Source of the DNA: Candidatus Rifleibacteriota bacterium
GTDB taxonomy: Bacteria > Muiribacteriota > Ozemobacteria > Ozemobacterales > Ozemobacteraceae
Reading direction: 5' to 3'
Length of the DNA: 32,444 bases
NCBI GenBank assembly: GCA_018818125.1
Contig: JAHISQ010000125.1
Coordinates: 1 to 32,444 of the forward strand
In this document: positions 1 through 7,889 of the stretch, piece by piece
Layout: each line of letters opens with the position of its first letter
Numbering within the stretch: position 1 is the first letter of the stretch
Made by a program: the position numbers and the translations under genes
Notes under the pieces: generated by a model
Told to the model about the DNA's origin: nothing
The model's database searches: none
What the model saw: only the letters and a program-made list of their open reading frames with translations

Positions 1-24
1 CGCTACCAACTGCGCTACGCCCCG
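1..24 (-). tRNA. tRNA 5' end, probably tRNA-Pro (cut by window edge)
   Basis: Read on the minus strand, these bases give an acceptor 5' strand beginning CGGGG, then the box-A-like GTAGCGCAGTTGGTAGCG of a bacterial tRNA D-arm. A 5' C followed by GGGG is typical of tRNA-Pro. The anticodon lies outside the window, so the amino acid is inferred. A promoter-like sequence lies about 40 bases upstream. Confidence 0.75.
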
Positions 25-64
25 TAGGTCAGGCTGATCAAACAGCTTCATAACCTGTCGGGTC

Positions 65-93
65 ATAATAACAGATTGAGTCAAAATTAGCAA
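65..93 (-). promoter_or_regulatory. Candidate promoter of the tRNA gene
   Basis: On the minus strand a TTGCTA -35-like box (88-93) and a TATTAT -10-like box (65-70) are 17 bases apart. They sit about 40 bases upstream of the tRNA 5' end, suitable for a short leader. Judged by eye from the sigma-70 consensus. Confidence 0.4.
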
Positions 94-259
94 TAAATTT
101 CGCCGATTTCACAGCGATTTTAAGGCATATGTTGAAACGCGCTGTGTTAAAGCACACAGACAACTTTTTCGATAACAATTTAATTGAGGCTGAAACGCGC
201 AAATCGACTCGAAAGAAGTTGCAACAAACAGCAAAGGGCGACGAAAGCTGATAATGGCT

Positions 260-922
260 TCAGCCATCCAGAAGATTAGCGCGGCCAAGTGTTTCACGAA
301 TTTTTACACAACGCTTGAGGAAATCTTCTTTCCCTTTTATGTTGATGTAAAGAACATCCTGCAAAAATTGCTGTTCGAGCAACCCCATGGTTTCCATCAT
401 CTCGATTATACCGCAAACCTCATTTGTCTCGACCAGAAAAGCGTTACTGACAGTCTTGATCAAGCTGTCAAACTTGATCATTGATAATGTAGAGTCATAC
501 TTAACACCGGCCACAGTATACTGACCCAAAAGCTCGATGATGTGGGCAATGCCCATAAAAAGGTCGGGTGTTCTGCCAAGCTTTTCCGTAGTGGTGCGCA
601 GTCTGTGAACCACAGCTGTAAGCGCCACCCCGATCAATTTGGGCGATTTTTCAAGAAAATCGTCAAAATCCTGCTTTGAGATTACAGCCACTTTTGAGTC
701 AGACCGCGCCACTGCAGTCGCAGTACGTTTCTGATCCTTTAAAACCAGGGCCATTTCGCCAAAGACTGATACAGGCTTGAATACAGTCACTACCTTTCTC
801 TTATCACCGACTCCAACAGCTATTTCAACACTACCTTCGGTGAGAATGAACGCCACATTGCCAGGCTCACCTTCCTGAAAAATAGTCGAGCCGCTTGTGT
901 AGTCTCTCATCCACGATTTCAT
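260..922 (-). CDS. Cyclic-nucleotide-binding domain protein
   Basis: This 220-residue protein has an N-terminal cNMP-binding beta-barrel (about residues 5-110). The phosphate-binding cassette reads FGEMALV...RTATA. Glu56, which binds the ribose hydroxyl in this family, and Arg66, which binds the cyclic phosphate, are both present, so ligand binding is plausible. The remaining ~100 residues are mostly helical and could be a small effector domain. I do not see a clear Crp-type helix-turn-helix, so transcription-factor function is uncertain. The open frame extends three codons upstream to a GTG, but GGAG at 931-934 lies 8 bases before the ATG at 922, which decides the start. It is transcribed alone. 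It is a possible receptor for the product of the cyclase pair at 23.9-29.7 kb, by inference only. Confidence 0.85.
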   Translation of the reverse strand: MKSWMRDYTSGSTIFQEGEPGNVAFILTEGSVEIAVGVGDKRKVVTVFKPVSVFGEMALVLKDQKRTATAVARSDSKVAVISKQDFDDFLEKSPKLIGVALTAVVHRLRTTTEKLGRTPDLFMGIAHIIELLGQYTVAGVKYDSTLSMIKFDSLIKTVSNAFLVETNEVCGIIEMMETMGLLEQQFLQDVLYINIKGKEDFLKRCVKIRETLGRANLLDG

Positions 923-955
923 AGTAATCACTCCAGATTTATAGCGCTGAGAACT

Positions 956-983
956 AATCTATCATCAGCCATTTACACGGCAA
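956..983 (-). promoter_or_regulatory. Candidate promoter of the cNMP-binding protein gene
   Basis: Minus-strand TTGCCG (978-983) and TAGATT (956-961) are separated by 16 bases, a little over 30 bases before the ATG at 922. Consensus match by eye only. Confidence 0.35.
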
Positions 984-1033
984 CTTTTTGCTCTCAAAAG
1001 CCTAGGCCTGGAAATTATTCCAGCAGCACCGTC

Positions 1034-2218
1034 TTAGATCGCCTGAATGGCCTTGAATTCTGAGATCTGCTCGTTAGTGTAACCAAGCATCTGCAAAATT
1101 TCGTCATTATGTTGCCCTAGAACCGGAGCAGGCATCTTTACCTCTGCAGGAGTTTCTGAAAGCTTTAATGGAGAGCCTGGAACCTTGATCATACCGGCGA
1201 CCGGGTGCGCAAGCTCTACAAGCATGTTACGAGCCAGCACCTGTGGATCAGAAAGCACTTGGCTTATTGAATTAATAGGACCGGCAGGAACATGCCCCGC
1301 CTCAAGTAGCTCAAGCCAGTAAGTGGATGACTGCCGGCACATGGTCTCATTAAGAATTGGCAAAAGATCCGGCATGTGCTCGCATCGACTGTGATTGCTG
1401 AGAAAACGCTGCTCTTCGGCAAGTTCCGGTTTGCCAATTATTTCACAGAGCTTTCTCCAGAGGCTGTCATTGCCGCAGGCGATGTTAATATAACCATCAG
1501 AGGTCTTAATAGAAGCAAAGGGCGCAATAGACGGGTGGCGATTGCCGATAGGCACAGGGTCAATCCCCGAAACGGTATAACGGGCTACTGCATTTTCGAG
1601 AATAGAGACCATACAGTCGAGCATGGCAACATCTACCATCTGACCACGACCGCTGCTATTTCGGGCATGTAGCGCGCTCAAAATGCCAATAGCAGAAAAA
1701 ACGCCGGCAAAAATATCTGCTATTGAGCTGCCAACTTTAGTGGGCAAACTGGCATCTGGCCCGGTAATACTCATCAGGCCGCCCATACCCTGAATAATCA
1801 GATCGTATGCCGGCCTGCTGCTGTATGGACCGGTCTGACCGAACCCGGATGAAGCACAATAAATCAAACGGGGGTTGATTTTACTAAGAGTCTCATAGTC
1901 AAGGCCAAGCTTTTTCATGACACCAGGCTTGAAGTTTTCGACAAGTACATCAGCCTGGGTAACCAGCTTCAACAGTATCTCGCGACCCTTTTCTGACTTG
2001 AGATCAAGCGTAAGGCTTTTTTTGCCACGGTTTATGCTCATAAAATATGCGCTTTCGCCATGTTGATGTGGGCCGAAGGCGCGAGAGTCATCGCCGCTGC
2101 CGGGTTTTTCGACCTTGATAACCTCGGCTCCAAGGTCAGCAAGAGTCATTGTGCAGAAGGGGCCAGCCAGGACTCGGGTCAAATCTACTACTTTAATTCC
2201 AGTTAAAGGGCCAGCCAT
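1034..2218 (-). CDS. CaiB/BaiF family (class III) CoA-transferase
   Basis: A 394-residue protein of the usual length for formyl-CoA transferase/CaiB-type enzymes, which move CoA between an acyl-CoA and a free carboxylic acid through an aspartyl-CoA anhydride. The N-terminal GIKVVDLTRVLAGP and DLGAEVIKVEKP signatures, the central VLVENFKPGVM and SGFGQTGPY, and Asp168 in SSIADIFAG (position of the catalytic Asp) are all present. Start is ATG at 2218, with GGAG about 7 bases upstream lying inside the end of the preceding gene. Only 2 bases separate it from the nitrilase-family gene, so the two are co-transcribed and probably translationally coupled. The substrate cannot be told from sequence. 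The partner suggests release of a carboxylic acid from an amide or nitrile followed by activation to its CoA ester. Confidence 0.9.
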   Translation of the reverse strand: MAGPLTGIKVVDLTRVLAGPFCTMTLADLGAEVIKVEKPGSGDDSRAFGPHQHGESAYFMSINRGKKSLTLDLKSEKGREILLKLVTQADVLVENFKPGVMKKLGLDYETLSKINPRLIYCASSGFGQTGPYSSRPAYDLIIQGMGGLMSITGPDASLPTKVGSSIADIFAGVFSAIGILSALHARNSSGRGQMVDVAMLDCMVSILENAVARYTVSGIDPVPIGNRHPSIAPFASIKTSDGYINIACGNDSLWRKLCEIIGKPELAEEQRFLSNHSRCEHMPDLLPILNETMCRQSSTYWLELLEAGHVPAGPINSISQVLSDPQVLARNMLVELAHPVAGMIKVPGSPLKLSETPAEVKMPAPVLGQHNDEILQMLGYTNEQISEFKAIQAI

Positions 2219-2220
2219 GT

Positions 2221-3114
2221 TTATCTCCAGCGAGTGTAAGGAATGCGTCTGGCAGGCTCAAAAGATGAGCGCCCGATGGCCATAATGCCCTCGTAAGAAG
2301 TTACGTTGCGGTCTTCAAGATGATCAAACCACTGTTGTGCAGATGCATTAGGCGTAACGGTTCTGATCGGGTCCGGGTCAAGATTCGCCCAGACATATTC
2401 GTCGCAGGAGCGTGCCTGCGAAAGCTTTACACCAGTAGGATGCACGATCATGGACGAACCAAAAAACCATGCACCACTGGAATCTGGGCCAACACTGTTG
2501 GTAGCGATCCAGTAAACATGATTGTCGTAGGCACGAGCCCGGTTGGTAAGTTCCCAGTGATCAAAGGTTCTCATGAAAGCTGAGGGTCTGCAGATGACTT
2601 CGGCGCCTTTAAGCGCGGTAACTCTGGCGAGTTCAGGGAAATCACCGTCATAACAGATTACGATGCCAATTTTGCCGAGAGCAGTGTCAAAGCAGCACGA
2701 GTCATTGCCTGGAGTTGTCCAGCCGCCGCCTTCGAGACGCTCGGTCGGAAACGGATGGGTTTTGCGGTATACGCCAACAAGACCTTCAGGACCAACCAAA
2801 GCAGCGCTGTTATAAACAATACCTTTTTTCGCCCCACGTTCGTAGGTCGGAAAACAAATGTAGCAGTTAAATTCTTTTGCCCAGGCCACAGCCCGGTCAG
2901 TCAGTCGACCCGGAATCGTGTCAACGATTTCCCAGAGGTCTTCGACATTACCTTTTGGTGTAAATCCAGTAGTAAAGCTTTCGGGCAGCACTATCAAATT
3001 TGCATTTGAGGCTTTGTGACATTCAGAAATAAGCTCATAGGCCCTGTCCATGTTACGTTCGACGGCCATTGGCTCAACCGAAAACTGTACCGCTGCTGCC
3101 ACCATTTTTTGCAT
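2221..3114 (-). CDS. Nitrilase-superfamily carbon-nitrogen hydrolase
   Basis: Starting at ATG 3114 the protein has 297 residues, typical of the superfamily; AAGGAG lies 10 bases upstream. The frame runs 36 codons further upstream, but that extension covers the promoter region and has no family similarity. The catalytic triad is complete: Glu45 (LPESF), Lys118 (YRKTHPF) and Cys154 (VICYDGDFPE). The WYF-type C-terminal half resembles aliphatic amidases, N-carbamoylputrescine amidases and beta-ureidopropionases more than true nitrilases, but the substrate is not assignable. It is the first gene of an operon with the CoA-transferase 2 bases downstream, so an organic-acid or amino-acid-derived amide is a reasonable guess. 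No signal peptide, so cytoplasmic. Confidence 0.88.
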   Translation of the reverse strand: MQKMVAAAVQFSVEPMAVERNMDRAYELISECHKASNANLIVLPESFTTGFTPKGNVEDLWEIVDTIPGRLTDRAVAWAKEFNCYICFPTYERGAKKGIVYNSAALVGPEGLVGVYRKTHPFPTERLEGGGWTTPGNDSCCFDTALGKIGIVICYDGDFPELARVTALKGAEVICRPSAFMRTFDHWELTNRARAYDNHVYWIATNSVGPDSSGAWFFGSSMIVHPTGVKLSQARSCDEYVWANLDPDPIRTVTPNASAQQWFDHLEDRNVTSYEGIMAIGRSSFEPARRIPYTRWR

Positions 3115-3140
3115 ACGACATAAACTCCTTTGAACCATGC

Positions 3141-3168
3141 TATGTACATTGCTGATATTAGTTGACAA
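3141..3168 (-). promoter_or_regulatory. Candidate promoter of the nitrilase/CoA-transferase operon
   Basis: Minus-strand TTGTCA (3163-3168) and TACATA (3141-3146) are 16 bases apart, giving a leader of about 20 bases that includes the AAGGAG ribosome binding site. The region diverges from pgi. Confidence 0.35.
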
Positions 3169-3271
3169 TTGTAACACAATTTCCAGTTCTTTGCATACCA
3201 GCATCAACAACTGCTTTATCAATCAAACTTCAGCAGATTCACAGCACAGTCGGCGATTTATTGTTATGGGG

Positions 3272-3301
3272 TTGAAGTTTTTTGTGGTTCCGGGGTATAT
3301 A
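3272..3301 (+). promoter_or_regulatory. Candidate pgi promoter
   Basis: TTGAAG (3272-3277) and TATATA (3296-3301) are 18 bases apart, about 30 bases upstream of the pgi ATG. This also argues against the longer upstream pgi reading frame being translated. Confidence 0.4.
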
Positions 3302-3334
3302 GGCACAATAGATATAAGACAGGAGAACCTTGCA

Positions 3335-5044
3335 ATGAATCTTTTTTCTGCAAAAATCGACCAGGAAGTAAAAAAAGGCAAAACCCTGCTGCAATGTCAG
3401 GAATGGCAAGATCTTGCAGCTCATTATGAAAAAGTAAAGAATCTACACATGCGCGACATGTTCGCGATTGACGCACAGCGTTTCGACAAATTCAATCTGC
3501 AGTTTGGCGATCTTCTTTTTGATTATTCCAAACATCGCATAACTGAGGAAACCATGAAACTTCTGCTCAACCTGGCAGAAGCTTCGGGAGTTAAAGAAGC
3601 TGCACAGGCAATGTTCTCAGGCAAAAAGATCAACTGGACCGAAGGACGAGCTGTTCTGCACACAGCTTTGCGCAACCGCTCAAACAAAGCAGTAATGGTT
3701 GACGGCAAAGATGTAATGCCCGAGGTGAACGCAGTGCTGGCCAAAGTAAAAAAGTTTTGTGAGCGCGTAAGATCAGGCGAATGGAAGGGCTTTACCGGCA
3801 AAAAAATCAGATTTATCGTAAACATCGGAATTGGCGGCTCCGACCTCGGTCCGGTCATGTTGTATGAAGCCCTCAAACACTATGCCGATGGGCCTCTGCC
3901 ACGTTTTGTTTCCAACGTCGATGGCACTGACTTTGTCGAAAAAACTAAGGATCTGCCACCAGAGGAGACGCTTTTCATCGTTGCCTCCAAAACTTTTACC
4001 ACCCAGGAAACCATGACCAACGCGCTCTCTGCGCGCGAATGGCTGCTCAAGAAGCTGGGTGACGAAAAAGCTGTGGCATCACATTTTGTAGCTCTTTCAA
4101 CTAACAAAGAAGCTGTCGCTGCTTTTGGCATCGACACCAACAACATGTTCGAATTCTGGGACTGGGTCGGCGGCCGTTATTCTGCGTGGTCTGCCATAGG
4201 CCTGCCCATAGCTCTGGCTGTCGGCTTCAGCCGTTTTGAAGAACTTCTCGAGGGTGCCCACGCTCTCGACCAGCACTTCCTTAACACGCCTTACGAAAAG
4301 AATGTTCCGGTAATCATGGCACTGCTCGGTGTCTGGTATAACAACTTCTTTGGCGCAGAGAGCATGGCCATACTGCCATACGATCAGTATCTGCATCGTT
4401 TTGCGGCTTATTTTCAACAGGGCGACATGGAAAGCAATGGCAAATCCGTTGATCGCGAAGGCAATCCGGTCGATTATCAGACCGGGCCGATTATATGGGG
4501 CGAGCCAGGCACCAACGGCCAGCATGCCTTTTATCAACTGATTCACCAGGGCAAGAAATTGATTCCGGCTGATTTCATCGGTTTTGTCGAAACTCAAAAT
4601 CCGATCGGCGACCACCACCGCAAGCTGATGGCCAACTTTTTTGCCCAGACCGAGGCTTTGATGAAGGGCAAAACACTGCACGAGGTAAAAGAAGACCTGC
4701 AGCATAGTAAAGTCTCTCCAGAACAACAGGAAATGCTGCTGCCACACAAAATCTTCACCGGAAACCGGCCGACTTCATCACTGCTGGTCAAAAAGCTGAC
4801 ACCATTTAATCTGGGTATGCTGGTTGCGCTATATGAGATGAAAATTTTCGTTCAAGGCGTGCTCTGGCGGGTAAACAGCTTTGACCAGTGGGGCGTCGAG
4901 CTTGGCAAGGTCTTGGCGCAGAAAATTCTGAGCGAAGAAGAGGCACTGCTGGCAGGCAAAGACGTCGATCTAAGCGCTCATGATTCTTCAACCGCCGGGC
5001 TTTTGCACCACTTTGCCAAAATGACCAGAAATGCAGCCAGCTGA
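3335..5044 (+). CDS. pgi: Glucose-6-phosphate isomerase
   Basis: A 569-residue protein matching the long (E. coli-like) form of phosphoglucose isomerase, which interconverts glucose 6-phosphate and fructose 6-phosphate in glycolysis and gluconeogenesis. Visible motifs: [10 protein letters not shown] (sugar phosphate binding, residues ~164-173), [13 protein letters not shown] (279-291), MESNGK with catalytic base Glu366, [11 protein letters not shown] with His397 (ring opening) and [10 protein letters not shown] with Lys525. The frame is open 66 codons further upstream, but AGGAGA at 3321-3326 sits 8 bases before the ATG at 3335 and similarity begins there. Transcribed alone, divergent from the nitrilase operon. 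Together with ppdK in this window it points to a flexible glycolytic/gluconeogenic central metabolism. Confidence 0.97.
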   Translation: MNLFSAKIDQEVKKGKTLLQCQEWQDLAAHYEKVKNLHMRDMFAIDAQRFDKFNLQFGDLLFDYSKHRITEETMKLLLNLAEASGVKEAAQAMFSGKKINWTEGRAVLHTALRNRSNKAVMVDGKDVMPEVNAVLAKVKKFCERVRSGEWKGFTGKKIRFIVNIGIGGSDLGPVMLYEALKHYADGPLPRFVSNVDGTDFVEKTKDLPPEETLFIVASKTFTTQETMTNALSAREWLLKKLGDEKAVASHFVALSTNKEAVAAFGIDTNNMFEFWDWVGGRYSAWSAIGLPIALAVGFSRFEELLEGAHALDQHFLNTPYEKNVPVIMALLGVWYNNFFGAESMAILPYDQYLHRFAAYFQQGDMESNGKSVDREGNPVDYQTGPIIWGEPGTNGQHAFYQLIHQGKKLIPADFIGFVETQNPIGDHHRKLMANFFAQTEALMKGKTLHEVKEDLQHSKVSPEQQEMLLPHKIFTGNRPTSSLLVKKLTPFNLGMLVALYEMKIFVQGVLWRVNSFDQWGVELGKVLAQKILSEEEALLAGKDVDLSAHDSSTAGLLHHFAKMTRNAAS

Positions 5045-5071
5045 AAAGTTTTTTACGAGGTATTGCATTTT

Positions 5072-5102
5072 TTGGCAAAATTGAATATCGTTTAGGTAGA
5101 AT
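5072..5102 (+). promoter_or_regulatory. Candidate promoter of the small 82-residue protein
   Basis: TTGGCA (5072-5077) and TAGAAT (5097-5102) lie in the pgi downstream gap. The 19-base spacer is longer than ideal, so confidence is low. Confidence 0.25.
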
Positions 5103-5152
5103 AGAGTGATTAGTTGGAGATTGTATCCAACTGATCGGAAAGGCGGCAAAGT

Positions 5153-5401
5153 ATGGCTATTAATAAAGCTTCTGGTTACCAGTCTCGACCGGTTGAGTAT
5201 TCTCGCGAGCCCGAGCCTCGAGAAATGCAGCGTCAGCCAGAGTTTCGTGCGGCAGAGCGTAAGCCAGAGGCTCGTGAAGCACAACGTGCCGCCGTAGATC
5301 CGGCAAAACCAACCCCTGATCAGGCAAGAACCAAAAGCATCGCAAAAAATCAAAGGCAGGCACAAAAACCACTCGGTGGTCGCATCGACGTCTACGCCTA
5401 A
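5153..5401 (+). CDS. Small charged, disordered protein of unknown function
   Basis: An 82-residue protein rich in Arg, Glu, Pro, Gln and Ala, with many short REPE/RKPEAREAQR-like stretches and no hydrophobic segment. It is predicted by eye to be largely disordered and cytoplasmic. The C-terminus ends in a more structured-looking KPLGGRIDVYA, faintly like the LG-x-x-ID ending of small YjfB-type putative motility proteins; this is a weak resemblance only. A GGAAAGGCGG purine-rich ribosome binding region precedes the ATG, and a strong intrinsic terminator begins 17 bases after the stop, which together support a real single-gene transcript. Opposite-strand frames across the same DNA have no such signals. 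Confidence 0.6.
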   Translation: MAINKASGYQSRPVEYSREPEPREMQRQPEFRAAERKPEAREAQRAAVDPAKPTPDQARTKSIAKNQRQAQKPLGGRIDVYA

Positions 5402-5417
5402 AGCAGCTGTTTAGAGA

Positions 5418-5452
5418 GTGAAGCCCTGCTTAACGCAGGGCTTCACGTTTTT
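5418..5452 (+). terminator. Strong intrinsic terminator
   Basis: A perfect 12-bp stem (GTGAAGCCCTGC with GCAGGGCTTCAC) and a 5-base loop, followed by GTTTTT. It ends the small-protein transcript. Confidence 0.9.
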
Positions 5453-5503
5453 AGGGGCCGTTAAACAAGAACCATGACAATGGTTCTTGCTTTTACGGCC
5501 CCT
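5453..5503. repeat. Long imperfect hairpin right after the terminator
   Basis: An outer 9-bp stem AGGGGCCGT/ACGGCCCCT (5453-5461 with 5495-5503) encloses a 10-bp inner stem CAAGAACCAT/ATGGTTCTTG (5466-5475 with 5480-5489) closed by GACA. The AAA and TTT joining strands can also pair, giving roughly 22 paired positions with small bulges. CTTTT after the inner stem could allow backup termination. It contains no reading frame. Confidence 0.6.
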
Positions 5504-5545
5504 TATGGCCGGGTGCTATAGCTCCCTGTGAGCACTGCGGGATAC

Positions 5546-5577
5546 GTGGCTCTAATGGCTGAAGCCATAAGAGCCAC
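5546..5577. repeat. Near-perfect palindromic hairpin
   Basis: GTGGCTCT-A-ATGGCT pairs with AGCCAT-A-AGAGCCAC around a 2-base centre: 14 paired positions with one A:A mismatch. No T-run follows on the plus strand, so it does not look like a simple terminator. An ATGGCT/AGCCAT core also occurs at 254-267. The gene-free stretch 5402-5704 holds this, the previous hairpin, a terminator and a promoter; I see nothing else in it. Confidence 0.5.
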
Positions 5578-5640
5578 CTAAGAATGTAACAGTTATTATT
5601 TAACAAGGCCTTAGTCAAGCTTCTTTTTGGCGAATTAATG

Positions 5641-5669
5641 TTGCATGCAGATGAAGAATCTGTTAGATT
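5641..5669 (+). promoter_or_regulatory. Candidate promoter of the microcompartment operon
   Basis: TTGCAT (5641-5646) and TAGATT (5664-5669) with an ideal 17-base spacer, 36 bases before the first EutN/CcmL start codon. Confidence 0.45.
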
Positions 5670-5704
5670 TTCAGGGTATCTTGATAGTCATTAACAGGTG
5701 AACA

Positions 5705-5971
5705 ATGTATCTGGGGCGAGTTCTTGGTCGAGCTGTCTGTACCATAAAAGATCCGCAGCTGTCGGGTCTTAAGCTGCTTATTGTAACCAGAATCGACGCA
5801 AGCGGCAAAGCAAAAGGCCAGCCGTTTATTGCCTGTGACTCTATTGGCGCCGGCAATGGCGAAACAGTCTTTCTCTGCGGCGGCGGCGAGGCGGCTTTTC
5901 CCTTTATCAAAAAGCGACCTCCCTCAGATGCCTCAATTTTAGGCATTATTGACAACCTGGAAGGCAAATAA
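5705..5971 (+). CDS. EutN/CcmL-family microcompartment vertex protein (BMC-P), copy 1
   Basis: An 88-residue protein of the EutN/CcmL family (Pfam EutN_CcmL), whose pentamers cap the vertices of bacterial microcompartment shells. It has the expected N-terminal MYLGRVLGRAVCTIKD, a central LLIVTRIDASGK, ACDSIGAGNGETVFLCGG and the C-terminal DASILGIIDNLE. AGGTGA precedes the ATG. The stop overlaps the start of the next gene by one base (TAATG), so the two vertex genes are coupled. No BMC-domain hexamer gene lies in the window, so the rest of the shell must be encoded elsewhere, or these pentamers act without one. Confidence 0.92.
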   Translation: MYLGRVLGRAVCTIKDPQLSGLKLLIVTRIDASGKAKGQPFIACDSIGAGNGETVFLCGGGEAAFPFIKKRPPSDASILGIIDNLEGK

Positions 5972-6279
5972 TGGTAATCGGCAAGGTCGTAAAAAAGGTT
6001 GTTGCAACAGTTAAGAACACTGCTTTCGAGGGCAGAGCTCTGCTGCTTGTGCAACCGCTCGACATGCAGATGCAATCCAAAGGTTCAGAAGTTCTCTGCG
6101 TCGATTTTGTCGGCGCAGATATTGACGAAGTCGTGATGATAATGAAAGAAGGCAGCTCGGTAAACGACCTGATGGGGCTAGATGAAGCCCCGGCCGACGC
6201 TGCAATAATTGGAGTCGTCGACCAGATTACCCTCGACGACCGCAAAATATTTGATAAATCAACGTTTGAAATAGCATAA
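5971..6279 (+). CDS. EutN/CcmL-family microcompartment vertex protein (BMC-P), copy 2
   Basis: A 102-residue paralogue of the preceding gene: MVIGKVVKKVVATVKN at the N-terminus, ALLLVQPLD, VLCVDFVGADIDEVVMIM, and AAIIGVVDQI near the end. It has a 12-15 residue C-terminal extension (DDRKIFDKSTFEIA) that copy 1 lacks. The glycine-rich loop of copy 1 (GAGNGE) is replaced by GADIDE, so the two pentamers are probably not interchangeable. It starts on the ATG that overlaps the previous stop, and ends 16 bases before the aldolase fusion. Confidence 0.92.
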   Translation: MVIGKVVKKVVATVKNTAFEGRALLLVQPLDMQMQSKGSEVLCVDFVGADIDEVVMIMKEGSSVNDLMGLDEAPADAAIIGVVDQITLDDRKIFDKSTFEIA

Positions 6280-6295
6280 ATCAGGGGGCAGTTAG

Positions 6296-7822
6296 ATGGA
6301 ATCGATTGTAGAACAGATTGCAAGAGAAGTTATGTTGAAGCTGAAATCAGACTCGGCCAACCGTGGCTCGGCTTATACTCCGCCTCCTCAGCGCAGCTTC
6401 GAATCGGTTAAGCCAGTACAGGATGGGCAAACAGCCGTGTTGCTTACCGCCAACTTCAAGGTAATCGACCAAGTTCTCAGTCAACTCAGCGCTATCGCCC
6501 CTAATGGCGGCAAACTGATAGTTTCGTCGTATCTTTATGAGAATTTTGGAAAAGACAGTATTGGCAAGGGATATAGCTTGATTCATTCAGGCAATGTGCC
6601 CAGTCACAAGGCTCTTGCTGGCATTTCTCAGTTGCTGATTCCGGCGCTCTCGATCAACAGCCTCTCTAAAGCTGCCAGTCTGATTGCCGACACATATATT
6701 ACCAGAGTCCTCTGTCACGCTATCGGTGACGGCGTTAAAATCACCGTCTGCGACGAGTCAATTCTTGATGCTGCCAGATGTTTCCCTGCTGGCGTAGCGC
6801 GCAAAATTGACAAGCTACGCCGTGAACTTGAAGATATGGGCGTAGTGTTCCAGCGTTGCAACAATGTTAAGGTCACTCCGAATCACAAGTGCTCAGGTTG
6901 TGCTGCTGGAGACTGCGCAAGCTGTACAACCTGCACTCCTTCTCTTCTTAAACAGCCGGAAACATCAGCCCCTCGCAAGTTTACAGAACTGCCTCCGATC
7001 AAGCCGATGACCGAAGCTGACAGCGGCAGCGCGTGCAATATAGACTGCAGCAAATCATACGGCAGCTGCGTTACATTCTGCGCCAACAAGGTTAAAAACG
7101 TGATTCAGGCCGGTGCCAACAGGGTCGAAAAAGGCCTGGAAGCACCTATTCCATCGCGCGACCTGGCCAAATACATTGATCACACCCTTCTTAAGGCTAA
7201 CGCCACCCGCGATGAAATCATCAAACTCTGCGAAGAGGCGCGTGAACACACCTTCGCCTCAGTCTGTATAAATCCAAGCTATGTTGCACTGTCAGCCAAG
7301 CTTCTTGAAGGGTGCCCGGTTAAAGTCTGCACGGTTATCGGCTTTCCGCTCGGCGCAACGTCGTCGTTTGTAAAAGCCACCGAAACCCGAGATGCCGTAG
7401 CTAACGGTGCAAACGAGATCGATATGGTAATTAATGTCGGCGCGCTCAAATCAAAAGACTACGAGCTGGTTAAACAGGATATATCCCGGGTGGTCGAAGC
7501 TGCGTGCGGAAATACCGTCAAGGTCATTCTCGAAACATCACTATTGACCGATGAAGAAAAAGTTAAAGCCTGCGAGTTGGCAAAATTGGCAGGTGCTGAT
7601 TTTGTTAAAACTTCTACTGGTTTCAGCACTGGCGGCGCTACGCTCGAAGACATCTGCCTGATGCGCCAGACAGTAGGACCCAATATGGGCGTTAAGGCCA
7701 GCGGCGGGATTCGCGACACCGAAACCACCGTCAATATGATTCAGCTTGGCGCAACCCGCATTGGTGCCAGCGCCTCAGTTGGCATAGTTAAGGGTGAAAA
7801 AGCCGCCGGTAAAGGCTATTAA
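6296..7822 (+). CDS. deoC: Deoxyribose-phosphate aldolase fused to flavoprotein-like and cysteine-rich N-terminal regions
   Basis: 508 residues, about twice a normal DERA. Residues ~288-508 are a complete class I DeoC (2-deoxyribose 5-phosphate to glyceraldehyde 3-phosphate plus acetaldehyde), with proton-relay Asp376 (EIDMVIN), Schiff-base Lys438 (DFVKTSTGF) and Lys467 ([10 protein letters not shown]). Residues 1-16 ([15 protein letters not shown]) look like the amphipathic encapsulation helix of microcompartment cargo, followed by a Pro-rich linker. Residues ~45-190 resemble a flavin-binding HFCD/flavoprotein fold: [17 protein letters not shown] recalls its PxSxNTLAKxAxGxAD motif (my reading, unverified). 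Two cysteine clusters follow, Cx2Cx4Cx2Cx2C at 199-213 and Cx3Cx6Cx3C at 247-262, candidates for Fe-S or zinc sites. GGGGG precedes the start; the operon ends at a strong terminator. Acetaldehyde is a typical cargo intermediate, consistent with a sugar-phosphate-type compartment. Confidence 0.88.
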   Translation: MESIVEQIAREVMLKLKSDSANRGSAYTPPPQRSFESVKPVQDGQTAVLLTANFKVIDQVLSQLSAIAPNGGKLIVSSYLYENFGKDSIGKGYSLIHSGNVPSHKALAGISQLLIPALSINSLSKAASLIADTYITRVLCHAIGDGVKITVCDESILDAARCFPAGVARKIDKLRRELEDMGVVFQRCNNVKVTPNHKCSGCAAGDCASCTTCTPSLLKQPETSAPRKFTELPPIKPMTEADSGSACNIDCSKSYGSCVTFCANKVKNVIQAGANRVEKGLEAPIPSRDLAKYIDHTLLKANATRDEIIKLCEEAREHTFASVCINPSYVALSAKLLEGCPVKVCTVIGFPLGATSSFVKATETRDAVANGANEIDMVINVGALKSKDYELVKQDISRVVEAACGNTVKVILETSLLTDEEKVKACELAKLAGADFVKTSTGFSTGGATLEDICLMRQTVGPNMGVKASGGIRDTETTVNMIQLGATRIGASASVGIVKGEKAAGKGY

Positions 7823-7831
7823 TTAGCCGAT

Positions 7832-7882
7832 AAAAAATCGGGGCTGTCTCAATGATAACTTGAAACAGCCCCGATTTTTTTT
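7832..7882 (+). terminator. Strong intrinsic terminator of the microcompartment operon
   Basis: AAAATCGGGGCTGT pairs with ACAGCCCCGATTTT, followed by further T residues; the loop is 17 bases. The A-run on the 5' side means it could also terminate minus-strand transcription coming from the micro-ORFs. Confidence 0.88.
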
Positions 7883-7889
7883 ATTCGGC

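Noticed and set aside
3137..3334. N-terminal extension of pgi by 66 codons
   Set aside because: It overlaps promoter-like sequence and the nitrilase leader, lacks similarity to the family, and a proper ribosome site fixes the start at 3335.
4097..4747. 216-codon open frame antisense to pgi
   Set aside because: It lies wholly opposite a clear pgi sequence, has no ribosome site and no recognisable protein features; it is a by-product of pgi codon usage.
5402..5704. Riboswitch in the leader of the microcompartment operon
   Set aside because: The hairpins lie upstream of the candidate promoter at 5641-5669 and match no riboswitch consensus that I recognise.
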